From NCBI GenBank assembly GCA_934045075.1, contig OW203740.1, positions 16,008,944 to 16,072,943 on the forward strand: 64,000 nucleotides of DNA. Reading direction: 5' to 3'. Origin of the DNA: Yponomeuta sedellus (taxonomy: Eukaryota > Arthropoda > Insecta > Lepidoptera > Yponomeutidae). The notes under the pieces were generated by a model. That model was not told the origin of the DNA, searched no databases, and saw only the letters and a list, made by a program, of their open reading frames with translations. A program made the translations under genes and the position numbers. Below, piece by piece: positions 19,489 to 31,352 of the stretch; the first letter of the stretch is position 1; every line of letters begins with the position of its first letter.

Positions 19489-19760
19489 GCCTCGATTGCG
19501 TTCCACTGCTGGGCCTCTTCTTTTGCTTCCACTGCTCCCTGTTCATGGCCACCTCCTGCCAGCCCGGCAGAAAGGTCGTGAGGTCGTCCCGCCATCTCCG
19601 CTTCGGTCGGCTACGTTTACGATATGCGTCGCGCGGAACCCAGTGACGATTTTTGCCCAATTCCACTTCAGCTCAGCGGTTGCAGCTCCAACATCGACCA
19701 TTTTGGTTCTGGAGCGCAGCATTGTATTACGAATTCTGTCAAAAGATTTTTTTCACTATA
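19489..19760 (-). mobile_element. LINE fragment (ORF2 C terminus), type 3
   Basis: The minus frame gives GRPKRRW-like KRSRPKRRWRDDLTTFLPGW, QEVAMNREQWK, the final region of an RTE-like ORF2. Only about 65 codons remain open. Confidence 0.55.
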
Positions 19761-19799
19761 AAACCAAAATGTTTACTTAATGAACGTCAAAGCAGTTAG

Positions 19800-20575
19800 T
19801 TTATAAATTAATAGATTATGTGGAGAAGAAGCTAACAAAGAAACTCCACATCTATTCTTTTCAACACAAATTTTAATTTAATTGACAGATTTTTCAAGTT
19901 AAACTTACATTATTTTAATAATCAAGTGCAGAACATAGACCTCCCTCACGCACAATATCTAGTTTCGGCTGCAATTGTAAATTTCGAGGTATCATCTTGT
20001 TTACTAAATTAGACAAGTAAGGATAAATAGACTGTACGTGCGTTCATGCGGCGTCCATACGACCGATCATCAAGCTTATCGCTTTTAGCGATAAGACCCC
20101 CAGTTGTATACGGCAATAGCTTAGATGTATAAGCCTTTTTATGTATTTTGTTTTCTGGTGTGTACAATAAAGAGTTCTAATTTAAGACAAGAATATCACA
20201 CAAAAGTCACACAGTCTCATTTATAAAAATACGTCAATTATCTAAAATATTTTTTTTATCTTTAATCTAGATATATAAAGTAAAAAAACTATGTAAGGCT
20301 ATGCTATGATGGTCTATGCTATCCTATCAGAGCTACGTGTGACTTTTTAAATCAATAAATTTCCTGTAGCTTAGGTAGGTACCTACAGGAAATTCCTGAT
20401 ATGTATTTTGCGTTATAATTAAGCTGAAGCACGTAACAACGTAGTACTAACTACATCATTAGCTCAAACAATAGCATCTGCAGAGTTTATAATAATTTAT
20501 AAACAATTGGACTGAATCTGAAGTCTAATAAAATATCCAAATAATGTTAGTTAAAACTGGTTTAAACAAGTCCAT
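19800..20575. other. Intergenic sequence with a LINE-type 3' UTR piece
   Basis: 20080-20180 (CTTTTAGCGATAAGACC, GTGTACAATAAAGAGTTC) matches the LINE tails near 30970 and 31250. Nothing else is recognised. Confidence 0.4.
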
Positions 20576-20579
20576 GCAA

Positions 20580-20860
20580 TCGAGAGGTCGAGGGTTGGAA
20601 TCCCGGACTGTACCAGACTTTATTTTTAAAATTAGTAGGTACATTTGTTAGGTGAAGTTGTAGAAGCAATGTCACTCTCTAATTGTGAAGAAAAACGTCG
20701 TGAGCAAACCAGATTGTCTGAGATTTTCAAGTACCGCAGCGCGTGAAATTGCCGCTCCGCGGTGGGCACATGTGATAAAGCCATACTCTCTTTCCGAGAG
20801 AAGGCTTTTGCCTTGCAAGAAAAAAATAAATAAGTAAATGATGATGATGAAAATTCACCA
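20580..20860 (+). repeat. SINE L, near full length
   Basis: Head GAGGTCGAGGGTTGGAATCC (degenerate B-box), body AAACGTCGTGAGCAAACC, GTGAAATTGCCGCTCCGC, CATACTCTCTTTCCGAGAGA, and tail AAATGATGATGATGA. Confidence 0.65.
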
Positions 20861-20920
20861 TAATGTCATGTTGCATGATTGTATGAATTATAACACATTT
20901 TAAACATTTGCGACTTGAAC

Positions 20921-21067
20921 ACATTATTAGAATATTTTCGTGGCTTAATTTTCAATCTTCTCGTGACCACGATGACTGTAACGTCGTCGTCAAAACGTCG
21001 AGGTATTTTACCTCGATAAAGCAATAAATTACTACGCGATTAAGCCCCGAAAATATTCTAATAATGT
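20921..21067. mobile_element. MITE, 147 bp
   Basis: Termini ACATTATTAGAATATTTTCG and CGAAAATATTCTAATAATGT are perfect inverse complements, continued inward by GGCTTAAT/ATTAAGCC. Confidence 0.75.
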
Positions 21068-21069
21068 AT

Positions 21070-22020
21070 GAATTATAATCTTGAAAGGTGACGTAACGCT
21101 CTAGACGACGTATTATTATTTCAGATTCAACTTTTTAGAGGATAAAGGACCCCTAAATTTGAAAAACCCTTATGTTAATCAGTATCACGCAGGCCTTGGC
21201 TTTTATTCGAGAGCTGGGCCGCCGATTGAGGAACCGTGGCTTGGACTTTCGTTCCGGGGCTTTTCTGAGCCAAAGGATATGTTTAGCGCGGTAACGCGGC
21301 TAGTATTATGGGAACCTTTGGGTCGGATGTGGCCCGGAGTGATTTGTTTGGTTAGCCTTAATTATTATTGTAATTTTAATTTACTTTTGTTGACATTATA
21401 TTAACATATTTTATTTTTATTTAATGCAATTAATTAGACATTGACGAAATCAGTGGATGAATTCTTAAAATAATTTGTGCTAAGTTTATTTTGACATGCC
21501 TGCATAATATTAGTGTGAAGTTTAATGTGATGTGATACCAAATTCAATAAAATAGCCTTCACTTTCAGATAATCAGTATTTTCATTTGTTTATAAAATTT
21601 AATCATCTTGTGCGGGTAAGGAACGTAGCAGAGTTCCTAGATATAGTAGATATCATCTAAATATACCTACGGTTAGAATGAGAAGGTGACGTGTTATTTA
21701 ACTTATTGTTAAAATATTGATAAATTGATTTTCTAATGAACATGACCTTGTGTTTGAAGTTCAATATTTTAAAATTCTTTTATTTTTAGAGGTTTAACAC
21801 ATTCGTTGCTGTATCGTGACGATGACAGTGCCCCAGCTATAACAACAATTATTTTACAAGACAATGATGTCAAGAATTATCAGTTGGTTATTGTTATTGG
21901 GTATTTAGAGGATTAATGTAAATTCCATTTAAAATTATTATGTTTTTCAAAAAAGTTTTGACAGCTCCTTCTTCGCAGTAAAAAGGAGGCCTATGCCCAG
22001 CAGTGGGTTAATGTGGGCTG
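21070..22020. other. Intergenic sequence, nothing recognised
   Basis: An 81-codon frame at 21159-21404 has no recognisable domain; the rest is AT-rich. Confidence 0.4.
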
Positions 22021-22101
22021 ATTATAGATAGATCGCTCCTTCTTCTCTACACAATGTGTTGATTAGGAACCTAACAACTTTAACGGGATACATTCGAGAT
22101 T

Positions 22102-22305
22102 TATGTATGTATGTATGTATGTATGTATGTATGTATGTATGTATGTATGTATGTATGTATGTATGTATGTATGTATGTATGTATGTATGTATGTATGTAT
22201 GTATGTATGTATGTATGTATGTATGTATGTATGTATGTATGTATGTATGTATGTATGTATGTATGTATGTATGTATGTATGTATGTATGTATGTATGTAT
22301 GTATG

Positions 22306-22335
<30 letters not shown>
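22102..22335. repeat. (TATG)n microsatellite, about 58 uninterrupted units
   Basis: A pure tetranucleotide run of about 234 bp. Open frames here on both strands (YVCM and HTYI repeats) are products of the repeat. Confidence 0.98.
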
Positions 22336-22337
<2 letters not shown>

Positions 22338-22344
22338 ATGTATG

Positions 22345-22500
22345 TAGCATGACCGGGCAAGGATTTCACAAACATAAAATAAAATACAGCCAGACTGAGA
22401 CTTGTACAAATATGCGGCGCCCCCCAGAGCGAATCGAACCCACGACCTCCGACATGGTAATCAGCCGCTATCGCGTCAGCCACGAGGCAGTCATTGCTTA
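22345..22500 (-). repeat. tRNA-derived SINE next to the microsatellite
   Basis: Minus strand TCGTGGCTGACGCGATAGCG and GTGGGTTCGATTCG (B-box) form a tRNA-like head; the body continues toward the (TATG)n tract, which occupies the SINE 3' tail position. Confidence 0.6.
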
Positions 22501-22649
22501 CCTATTACATTATCTCATTTAGTACCAACAAAAACCCGAGCCAGCGGCACGACGGCTGGCAGTGATAGTGTTGCCAGAGCCCGCACCTCAAAATTTACAA
22601 GAGCAAAGTGAAAAAGTCACAAAATGTACACAAAAGTCACAATTTATTT

Positions 22650-23259
22650 TATAAACCCATTTAGAGGATAAAAATTCCACCCATGCCGGGATTCAAACCC
22701 GCGACCTCTGGCTATCCGTGCCAGCGCTCTTTCCAACTGAGCTAATGGGCGACTCACCGGCATCAGTGAAATTTCGTACCGCCTTACACTATTCTCTGTA
22801 TTACGTACATGCAGCGACATCTGGCTGAAGTTGATCGTATTACTAACAGCCCCGAGTACCTACTTTGCAGTTAGGTGCTTACATCGGAATGATATCGCTG
22901 TACCCACATGATTATACTATTTTTATTTTTAATGCACTAACCCGTGCTAAGGACAATTTTAAAAAAAACCATTTAGAAGCTAAAAATTCCACCCATTTCG
23001 GGACTCGATCCCGCGACCTCTGGCTATCCGTGTCAGCTCTCTTTCCTTTTGTACGTAATACAGAGAATAATGTAAAGAGGTTCGAATTTTCACTGATGCC
23101 GGTGAGTCGCCCATTAGCTCAGTTGGAAAGAGCGCTGGCACGGATAGCCAGAGGTCGCGGGTTCGAGTCCCGGCATGGGTGGAATTTTTAGCCTCTAAAT
23201 GGGTTTTTTTAAAATTGTCCTTAGCACGGGTTAGTGCATTAAAAATAAAAATAGTATAA
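22650..23259. repeat. Family H composite (dimeric) tRNA-SINE with target duplication
   Basis: Two family H units lie head to tail in one insertion bounded by TCACAATTTATTT at 22637-22649 and 23260-23272. Unit 1 is an antisense core plus leader; unit 2 begins with an antisense tail and body (from about 22914) and ends with the sense core and complete 3' tail. A/B-boxes are intact in the sense core. Confidence 0.85.
23109..23181 (+). other. tRNA-like core of family H, best-preserved copy
   Basis: A 73-nt cloverleaf-compatible segment: acceptor GCCCATT pairs with CATGGGT at six of seven positions; D-arm TAGCTCAGTTGGAAAGAGC; anticodon stem CTGGC/GCCAG around loop ACGGATA; T-arm with TTCGAGT loop. 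Position 33 of the loop is C not U, arguing against a working tRNA. Acts as a Pol III promoter module, by inference. Confidence 0.6.
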
Positions 23260-23463
23260 TCACAATTTATTTCCAACACGGGTAGTACGACGACGCGTGT
23301 CGCGCCTTTTAACGTCAAAAGTCGCGACTTTCCAGTACATTAATTGTCAAATTCTGACATTTCATCGCCACAAAACGCGTGACTCGCGTTATCGTACTAC
23401 CTATGCTGGTATCTTCCTGTGATGCCACCATTTGAAGATTAGATAAGACAAGATAAGAATATT

Positions 23464-23527
23464 TAAAAACCTATTTCCTTTTTAGTTCCTTAGCACGGGT
23501 TAGTGCATTAAAATAAAAATAGTATAA
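23464..23527 (+). repeat. Family H, short body-and-tail copy
   Basis: AAAAACCTATTTCC joined to CTTAGCACGGGTTAGTGCAT and the A-rich tail, flanked by AGATAAGAATATT at 23451-23463 and 23528-23540: a complete insertion of only 64 bp. Confidence 0.8.
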
Positions 23528-23577
23528 AGATAAGAATATTCATTATTGTACACTGGAAAAAACAACAATTACATATA

Positions 23578-23785
23578 GTATTTTCTAAGGTTAACACGAG
23601 CAGTAGACATAATTAAAACTGTTTTTACACGTATTTATGCTCGTTTATTACATTTTTACAATTTTCCAACGTTTTTTCAGTTATCCGGGACCACGGCACA
23701 TGAAAAAGTGCCGAAACGTTGGAAAATTGTAAAAATGTAATAAACGAGCATAAATCCGTGTAAAAACAGTTCTAACAATTACATA
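23578..23785. mobile_element. Foldback element F2
   Basis: Arms CACGTATTTATGCTCGTTTA / TAAACGAGCATAAATCCGTG and TTACAATTTTCCAACGTTT / AACGTTGGAAAATTGTAA surround GGGACCACGGCACATG. A sister lies at 41515-41761. Confidence 0.7.
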
Positions 23786-23919
23786 ATAATTACAAATTAC
23801 AATTTACGACAACCCTTATGATGGAAAGTAGCTGAAGGAAATTAGAAAGATGGTAACAAGTGCAAATTTAAATATTGATATATACATAATTATACTTAAT
23901 TATTACTATTAGAACTCAA

Positions 23920-24985
23920 GGAGTTCGCATCCGCTTCCGCACAGACGGCAGCCTTTTCAATTTAGCTAGACTTAAGGCTCGCACTAAAGTCTCACACGCA
24001 CTGATCACAGAGATCATGTATGCTGATGACTTGTGCTTCGTAGCAGAATCCCCAGACGGCCTGCAACAGCTAATGTCTGCATTTCACCAAGCCGCCGTAA
24101 GTTCGACCTGAAGATTAATGTCAATAAGACGGAGGTGATGTCCCTGGACATACACGGTCACGAGACACTGGCCATAAAACTTGGTGAGGATATTATGCTG
24201 AAGCAGGTGGATAAATTTCGCTATCTGGGGAACACTGTAACATCCAAGTGTGACCTTGATGCTGAGATCAATAACAGGGTGGGTGCCGCAGCTGCAGCAT
24301 TCGGTAAGCTATGTTCCAAGGTTTTCTGCTCTCATGACCTTAAGTTGGCTACTAAGATATCCATACATGGCAATCGTGCTGCCAAACCTTTTATACTCCT
24401 CTGAGACGTGGTGTGTATACTGCCGCCACATTTGCACTCTGGATCGCTTCCACCTTAAATGCCTCCGTACGATCATGAAGATCAGATGGTCTGATAGAGT
24501 GCGAAACACCGAAGTTCTGCGACGAGCCAATGTTGGTGGCATTGAGGCCTATTTAATGCGTCGACAGCTTCGGTGGTGCGGTCACGTATCTCGTATGGCG
24601 GAGGATAAAGTGGCGAAGCGCATCTTTTATTCTGAACTAGAGGAGGGCAAGCGGAATCATGGCGGTCCCCTCCTCCTGTTCAAGGATGTCCAAAAGCGAC
24701 ATATGAAGAGATGCAACACAGAGCCCTCCCTTTGGGAACGTTTGGCAGCATAGCGGCCAGAATGGCGCAGGATCGTGAACAGCCAAGTACGTGAAAGTGA
24801 GGTTCGGCGTAAAGCTGACCTTGATACCAAACGCGACCAGTTAAAGGCTCGCCCACCTGCTGCCATAATATACAACTATGAGAGCAGCATTCTCACGTGC
24901 CCTCAGTGTGCACGGAGTTTCGCCGCGAAGATAGGCTACATAAGCCATCTTCAAGCGCACCAGCGCCACATATCTGATTAAGGGC
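23920..24985 (+). pseudogene. LINE reverse transcriptase 3' half, frameshifted
   Basis: Readable blocks in order: [15 protein letters not shown] (RT catalytic YADD, about 24010-24055), [67 protein letters not shown], and a C-terminal Cys2His2-like finger CPQCARSFAAK...HLQAHQRH. At least two frameshifts (near 24090 and 24400) break it. The 5' part and endonuclease are absent. Intergenic between genes A and B. Confidence 0.75.
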
Positions 24986-25143
24986 CAAAGTGGTCGCCAT
25001 GGACGATGGAGATAATATACAAATTGAATGAAATTTTCTGCCATCTTTTAAAGACAGGCCCTTACTTCAAAAAGTCACAAGCTAAGCCATCCATGTCACA
25101 AAAAGTTATAGATGGGGTTCAAAAGTTAAAAAAATGGTAATAA

Positions 25144-25266
25144 ATTTAAAAACCTATTTAGAGGCTAAAAATTTCACCCAGGCATGGGTGAAATTTTTAG
25201 CCTCTAAATAGGTTTTTAAATTTGTTCCTTAGCACGGGTTAGTGCATTAAAAATAAAAATAGTGTA
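25144..25266 (+). repeat. Family H palindrome, minimal hairpin with 4-nt loop
   Basis: Arms ACCTATTTAGAGGC...TTTCACCCA and TGGGTGAAA...GCCTCTAAATAGGT turn round at GGCA; 3' tail complete. Flanks resemble AAAAAT(G/T)GTAATA with one mismatch. Confidence 0.8.
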
Positions 25267-25617
25267 AAAATTGTAATAGTCAATAGTCACGAAGTGGCAA
25301 CGCTGAGTGATAGCGCTCCGCGGCCCGCGTGGCGCGACGATGACATTAAGGTACGGCAATCAGTCGACGGTTATCGACATGACTCCGCGTGTCGCCAAGA
25401 ATGGGCCACACCCATCGGCCCTTATCGATTAGTGCGGTGTAGACTCGACGGGTTGATGGGCAAATTTTCAGCTTGAAAGTATGGAAACTTACGCGACGAA
25501 CGTGGAAAACTCAGAATGAAGTTGTGTAACTCAAGGGAAGGGTATGCAATCCATTGCACATGAGGTGATGGATTGTCCAAAGCATAAAAATCAGTAATAA
25601 CGAAGAATAAATTGTAC

Positions 25618-25705
25618 AGCGATCCTTACGATCCCCCTAAAGCACTCCCTAAGAAGTGCTTTAGAGGGATCGTAAGGATCGCACTCCCTAAAGAGTGCTT
25701 TAGAG
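25618..25705. repeat. Long hairpin with a partial third repeat
   Basis: GCGATCCTTACGATCC...CCTAAAGCACT is mirrored by AGTGCTTTAG...GGATCGTAAGGATCGC, then CTAAAGAGTGCTTTAGAGG repeats one arm. Confidence 0.75.
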
Positions 25706-25869
25706 GAATGGTATTTTTATTTGAATCTAAAGTCCGTTTATTTAATCTTAGTGCTTTTGTTTTTTCCTGTAAAGTTTGCACCATCGACTTTTTTAGGCAG
25801 CATTTTGAGGAAAAGTGTTTTTATAAAAAGGCCTTAAGTGAATAATTGTTTTAAAACAGGTTCAGATTT

Positions 25870-27160
25870 TCAGTTCGGTCTGATGTTTCTTCAAAACATC
25901 TTCGAAATGTATTCCCATTTATGACGTTGGAAGAGTAACGATGTTTTCATAACATGATTATTATTGTAATTAAGTAGTACCTACCATACCATTCCAGATA
26001 ACATAAAATTGTCTGAAAAAATATTATTAGCTTGCAAAGGGTCTCCCTTTATACGAATGGTTTCGAAAGGCCGGTGAGGGATGTCTCAGACGGACATACT
26101 TTGACTAAATAGAAATTTGCTACCAAAGGCAAGATAAAAAAAAAATACTTGAAATGGGCGTGCTTGCATGCAACGTCTAGTGAATGTTGATGAAGCGAAA
26201 GATCGTGACAAGTAGCAAACCTTAGGTATTTCTGCCTACCCCTCTGGATGCAGGCGTGAGTTTATGTAAAATAATAGTGCCAAATTATCTTGAGCCTACT
26301 CCCTCAAATATACCAGGCATTGCTGCGTCTGAGTGGTCCCTTCACCCATCTAGTGTGAGTGAAGGTTCCACTGGACGTTGTATAAATCATCTCATTACGT
26401 AGACGCAAAGGCCAAAGGCTTGATATTCACCATATTGAATACGTATTGTGGAAAGATTCCTGAGGAAGGTATACTCCACCACGGGGGCCAAGTCCAGATT
26501 GGTGGAGTATAAAAAAAAGTATGCACCGAACTAAATAAACAGAGGTCGACTGTACACGTATGTCTATCAAACCTGATAAGCTAGACATATCGGCAAACAC
26601 ATTATCGCTATAAATAACACCCACTGACGTCATTGTTCTATGAAAGATGCGTGTCAAAATAGACGCAAAACAGAACTAACAGAATTAACCGACCTAAAAG
26701 AAGGACGAAGTGCTCAATTTTCCGGAAACTTTTTTTTGTATATATTTTAAGTATTTTCCCCAATCACTAAAATATCCTTCGTCCGATTTCAAAAATTATG
26801 TTTTGGTTGGAATGGCAGACGTAACCGGTGATCCTATAATCATAAGATCTGATGATGGGATCCTGGAGAAATCGAGAGAAGTTTTTTAAAGGCAGACTAG
26901 AAATGATTTGGATGTTTTATGCAACTTTTGCATTTGCTCTCATTTGAAAAAAAGAATTTGGTGGCGTCGCCGATGATATTCACAAAAAATAAAATATATG
27001 TTTTTAGTGAAAAAGTAGAAAACAGCATCAAAACTCTACTGCACTAAAAAAACAGAAATAATTTAAAGATCATTAAACTCAAACTAAGTAGGTCGATTTT
27101 GTAGAAATATAATTTGGAGTCGGTGCCCAAAATGTATGTGATGGTCATGTAACCTGGCAT
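25870..27160. other. Intergenic sequence with a SINE Q and a family K fragment
   Basis: 26320-26415 (GAGTGGTCCCTTCACCCATC, TAGTGTGAGTGAAGG) is SINE Q, also at 38093 and 40290. 26455-26505 holds CCACCACGGGGGCCAAGTCC of family K. The rest is unrecognised. Confidence 0.5.
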
Positions 27161-27164
27161 ACAT

Positions 27165-27335
27165 ACATACTTACATATAACCTACCGCCTGTATCCCAGA
27201 GGAGTAGGCAGAGACCAGGGACTGCCACTTGCCACGATCCTGACAGATCACCTTCGCTTCATCAACGTTCTTAAGCCGTTGCATGCACGCACGGTTCCAG
27301 GTACTATCTTCCCTTTGCTAATATATTCCCTATTT
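27165..27335 (-). mobile_element. LINE fragment, type 4 (3' end)
   Basis: CCAGAGGAGTAGGCAGAGAC, CTGCCACTTGCCACGATCC and GCGTTGCATGCACGCA-like words match 36828-37135 and 56498-56847, whose minus frame ends in the LINE tail EKGMLRWFGHVERM. Confidence 0.55.
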
Positions 27336-27929
27336 GGTCGATGTATGTAACTTGGCACCGACTCCAAATTATATTTATGCTATTCCTACGTGTATATAAT
27401 TACTTCGACTTTAAAGTTCATATTCGTAGGTATTGTAGAAATATATCATCATTCCCAGGCCATACAAGTTTTAATTATTAATGTGTTTTTCTGCAGTAGT
27501 GTTTTCAAGTCTGTCTCCACTTTATATTTAAACATTTTTATCAGACGCAGACTCTTCAATGAATGATGTGAATAATATAAATAATTGTTTTAGTACGTCT
27601 ATTGACCCGCTAATCTCCACGTCATTTTGGCCATGTTGTGATCACCGCGGCGACAGTAGGTACCTACTGAGGGTGGTCTCTGAAAAACAAAGTTTAATTG
27701 TATACACGGTTAAACATAGTTTTTTAAAGACCACCCAATGACTAAAGTACCAATGATTTTGTTTTCTAAGTTACGTGTAGTTGAAGTTATAGCAGTCATA
27801 CCACTCGCTAACTGTGAAGGGAAACTTCGTGAGGAAACCAGATAGTAAAGAATATTATCATGTCTATACAAAATTATTCTATCCCCGACCTTGAAAATTA
27901 CCAAAGAAAACGTGGTCATTTATATTTAT

Positions 27930-28225
27930 CTATAATCAGCCCAAATCAACCCACTGCTGGGCATAGGCCTTAATTTTTACTGCGCCATTCCTCACGGTCC
28001 TGTGCTAATGTGATCCATCTCTGACCCGCAACCCTCACGATGTCGTCTGACAAGTGTCGGTGGTCTGCCTACCATCCTCCTGCCCTCCCTTGGCCACCAC
28101 TCCGATACTGCCCTGGTCCACCGTCTTCCCTTCTAGCCAAGTGTCCCGCCCACCTCCATTTTAACTTTGTTATCCGCTTGCCAACATCTTCGACCTTGGT
28201 TCTACGATGAATTTCTACGTTGGGT
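27930..28225 (-). mobile_element. LINE fragment, type 5 (ORF2 C terminus)
   Basis: CAACCCACTGCTGGGCATAG, CGGTCCTGTGCTAATGTGAT, CATCTTCGACCTTGGTTCTA: the antisense pattern of an RTE-like ORF2 end. Multiple frameshifts. Confidence 0.5.
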
Positions 28226-28229
28226 TAGT

Positions 28230-29240
28230 CTATCAGCGGGCGAAAATCACAAATTGAGGTTTCTCACTACGTCCGATCCGAGTCCGATCTGAGTCCGTGA
28301 AAATACGGTCTGAAGTAGTCGTAGAACTATTTCTATGGTAGTTTACGCACTAGATCCGGCTCCTGGCATCCGATGTCTTCCCGTCGTCGGCGTCGTCCGA
28401 CAATGTTCATTTCGGATAAGATTATTGAGGGACCGAAGTATGTAGCCATAGTATCAGGTGCCTACTGTACAAAAAAAGGAAATACAGCAAATTGTTCGCC
28501 TCAAATATTGATTGGGTAAAGTAGGTACTCCGTGGTAACAAGATTTTAAATTGATCAGGGATTTGTTTGATTAGATTGCATTTTCCTTTTAGTAGAAGTT
28601 GACTCTGCCCATTTGAGCATTAGCGAACAGCCATACCAACGCCGTAAAACTCGTATTTTATTAAACCTCAATTAATTAATTATTTGTAGAACAAACGTTG
28701 TATACTGCAAACTCAAACCGACATGTTTCAGGGGTTGCAAATATTTCAAATAACCCTGTAAAGGGTTACCGCACGCAATTCCTGAACACACATTGTTTTG
28801 AATTTACAATTTTTGTTTATTTAGTTTTTGCGAGCTGCTCTGGCGTGCGCTGCCAAAACTCCGCTGCAATAACCTTTTGTACGCCACACTAAGCTACTCG
28901 AAATACTAATGTTGCGCAAACGAAGTCGCGGGCATCATCTAGTAATAAATATATTTAACAAAAATAGGTAAGTAACGATATGTTTAAGGGTCAAATAGTA
29001 TACGATAAGGATCTTATTTATAGGGTATCACGGAAATAAATCGAACAAAATGTTATTTTATCGAACAATAAAATAACATCATGATAATTATACTCGTATA
29101 TTATTTTATCATTTGACCTATATTATTTTGATTATTTTGTAAGCTATTGCTCCTTTCGTTGTTATTTTATTTTTGTTAGACATTATTAAGTTTGACAATC
29201 GTTAAGCCAAGCCTTAGGGTGGGTCGAAAACTTCTGACAG
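28230..29240. other. Intergenic sequence, little recognised
   Basis: Only GCAAACGAAGTCGCGGGCAT...TCTAGT at about 28918-28945 matches a known-looking lepidopteran repeat end (compare 18228). No genes seen. Confidence 0.4.
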
Positions 29241-29244
29241 TAAT

Positions 29245-29365
29245 AATGGTACACTAGTCTTGTAAGCCTCTACTAATCCGGACTTGGCCCCCGTGGTGGA
29301 GTATGGCCGATACCTTCCTCAGGGAAGAGACCCGTGCCCCTTGATGGGGACATAATGGGTTCATA
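29245..29365 (+). repeat. Family K SINE, 5'-truncated
   Basis: ACTTGGCCCCCGTGGTGGAG, GGGAAGAGACCCGTGCCCC and GGGACATAATGGGTTCATAA: the 3' half only. Confidence 0.6.
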
Positions 29366-29639
29366 ATGATGATTATTAAGTTTAACATAATTTTATTTTT
29401 GCGCTTAAGTAAAGTCATAATCTCCTATCCATTGTCCTGCATAGAACAACGTCTATTCTATTTAACATTATGAATGGTTTTAAGCACTTTCTCTTTAATT
29501 CTTTCCTTTTACGTCGTGACGTACCAGGCCGTCAGTGATTTAGTGCGATTCAGGAATTGCGCATTTTCACGTTAACCTTGTATAGACTGCTTATGAATGT
29601 ATGCACGTAGGTATATGTGCATTAGTTCGCACAGTGCCA

Positions 29640-30135
29640 GAGTGCTTCGTGCGAGTTTTTTAACTACTCGATCGCGTTAACGTAAACTCATATTTCTATG
29701 GCATCGAGGAGGCGCCACCTAGCGACAAGTATGGAAATTAAAATGGCTGAGTGCGAGTTGTAATGGTTTACGTTGAGAAGTGAACACGTTTACCAGCCAA
29801 AACACGAATGAACGCGAGTGCGAGTTGTACTGTGACAGCGTTTTACCAGTTCGAACGGTTAACTTACTCATACTCACTACTCAATGCTCGATTAACGCGG
29901 TAGTAAAGTTATTCGATTGGATCCGAGTTGTAATGGTTTACGTTGAGAAGTAAACACGTTTTCCAGCCAAAACACGAATAAACGCGAGTTCGAGTTGTAC
30001 TGTTGTCACAGTACAACTCGCTGACAGCGTTTTGCCAGTTCGAACGGTTAACTTACTCATACTCACTACTCAATGCTCGATTAACGCGGTAGTAAAGTTA
30101 TTCGATTTTATCTGTCAAACTCGCACTAAGCACTC
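29640..30135. mobile_element. MITE M copy with internal duplication
   Basis: Ends GAGTGCTTCGTGCGAG and TCGCACTAAGCACTC are inverted. The core GTTGTAATGGTTTACGTTGA...GTAGTAAAGTTATTCGATT occurs twice within the element, explaining its length (496 bp against about 307 bp for 33996-34302). Confidence 0.75.
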
Positions 30136-30139
30136 TGGT

Positions 30140-30960
30140 ATCTGCTAGATAATGGTCGTTAATCCGCTAGGTGTCCCCGTGGTATCAGTCCACCAGCTGT
30201 AGCATGCTCACCATGTTTACAGGTCGTGCGAGATAGGGTTTTTTCGTATCAGATACAATTTCCCTAGGTGTAGCAAAACATTGTCATAATCATACATTTT
30301 AATACTGACGAAAACGCAATTTGCAGTTAAGGTAAAGGTCATTTGAATGGTGGCGTGGTGGTCGGGTCAATCAATAAATCAAAAAGGTTTTTATTCAAAA
30401 TAACCCAGAAACTACAAGTTAAACTAGCTGACCATTTTAAAATCTTTCATCTACATCATTTTGGAGAGAAAGTGGACAACATAACGCCAACCTATTTCCA
30501 TCCAAAATGGTTAAGAATGGTCACCTATCTTCCTCCAAAATGGTTGAAACTGGTGATGGCTGACCGCTGCGTTTAAGTCGTGAGCGACTGCTTTTGATGT
30601 AAATTTTTCCTTCGTTTGCAATAAAAGTAACTAATGTTTTGGTATTTAAAGTTATTGATGGCAACCATGAAATCTTATAATATAGATAGGTAGCAACTGA
30701 TGTATTCAATTTAATTCAATTTGAGAAAAGATTGTCAGAGTGGAGTTTTTTCTTTTTCTCCACTACACTACGGCGGCCCAAAACCAGCGGCTTACATTTT
30801 ACATTTTGACATTCAGTAAACAGAATTTATTTTTTTGCTAAGTGCCGAAACGTCGGGAATTAGGGTAATTACGTCTTAATAAATGATGGCGATTAAACCA
30901 GTTTAATATAAAACTTGTAATATTTTACTACTTGGTATATTTTTCGTGCTTTCTTCATAC
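30140..30960. other. Intergenic sequence, no gene
   Basis: CCAAAATGGTTAAGAATGGT and CCAAAATGGTTGAAACTGGT at about 30503 and 30535 form a short local repeat; AAGTGCCGAAACGTCGGGAA at about 30840 is part of a dispersed repeat. Confidence 0.4.
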
Positions 30961-30964
30961 AATC

Positions 30965-31066
30965 TACTCCATCCAGCTCTTAGCGATAAGACCGCCAATT
31001 GTATAACATTACTTAGATTTAAGAATCATGGTCGTAATATTTTTCTGGTTGTGCAATAAAGTGTTC
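30965..31066 (+). mobile_element. LINE 3' UTR, copy 1
   Basis: CTTAGCGATAAGACCGCCAA, ATTACTTAGATTTAAG, TTGTGCAATAAAGTGTTC, leading directly into (TATC)n. Confidence 0.6.
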
Positions 31067-31232
<166 letters not shown>

Positions 31233-31246
31233 CATCCAAAGGTAGT

Positions 31247-31352
31247 CTAGAAGAGATCGCTCTAAGCAATAAGAGCGCCAATTGTGTAACATTACTTAGA
31301 TTTAAGAAATTATGGGTGTATTATATTCCCTGGTTGTGTAATAAAGTGTTCT
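31247..31352 (+). mobile_element. LINE 3' UTR, copy 2
   Basis: ATCGCTCTAAGCAATAAGAG, ATTACTTAGATTTAAGAAAT and GGTTGTGTAATAAAGTGTTC match copy 1. No microsatellite follows here. Confidence 0.6.

Noticed and set aside
22022..22483. Long open frames with YVCM and HTYI repeats on both strands
   Set aside because: They are translations of the (TATG)n microsatellite and not genes.
23109..23181. Functional tRNA gene
   Set aside because: Cloverleaf-like, but it is repeated within a dispersed element, the anticodon loop has C at the position of the invariant U, and flanks are SINE body.
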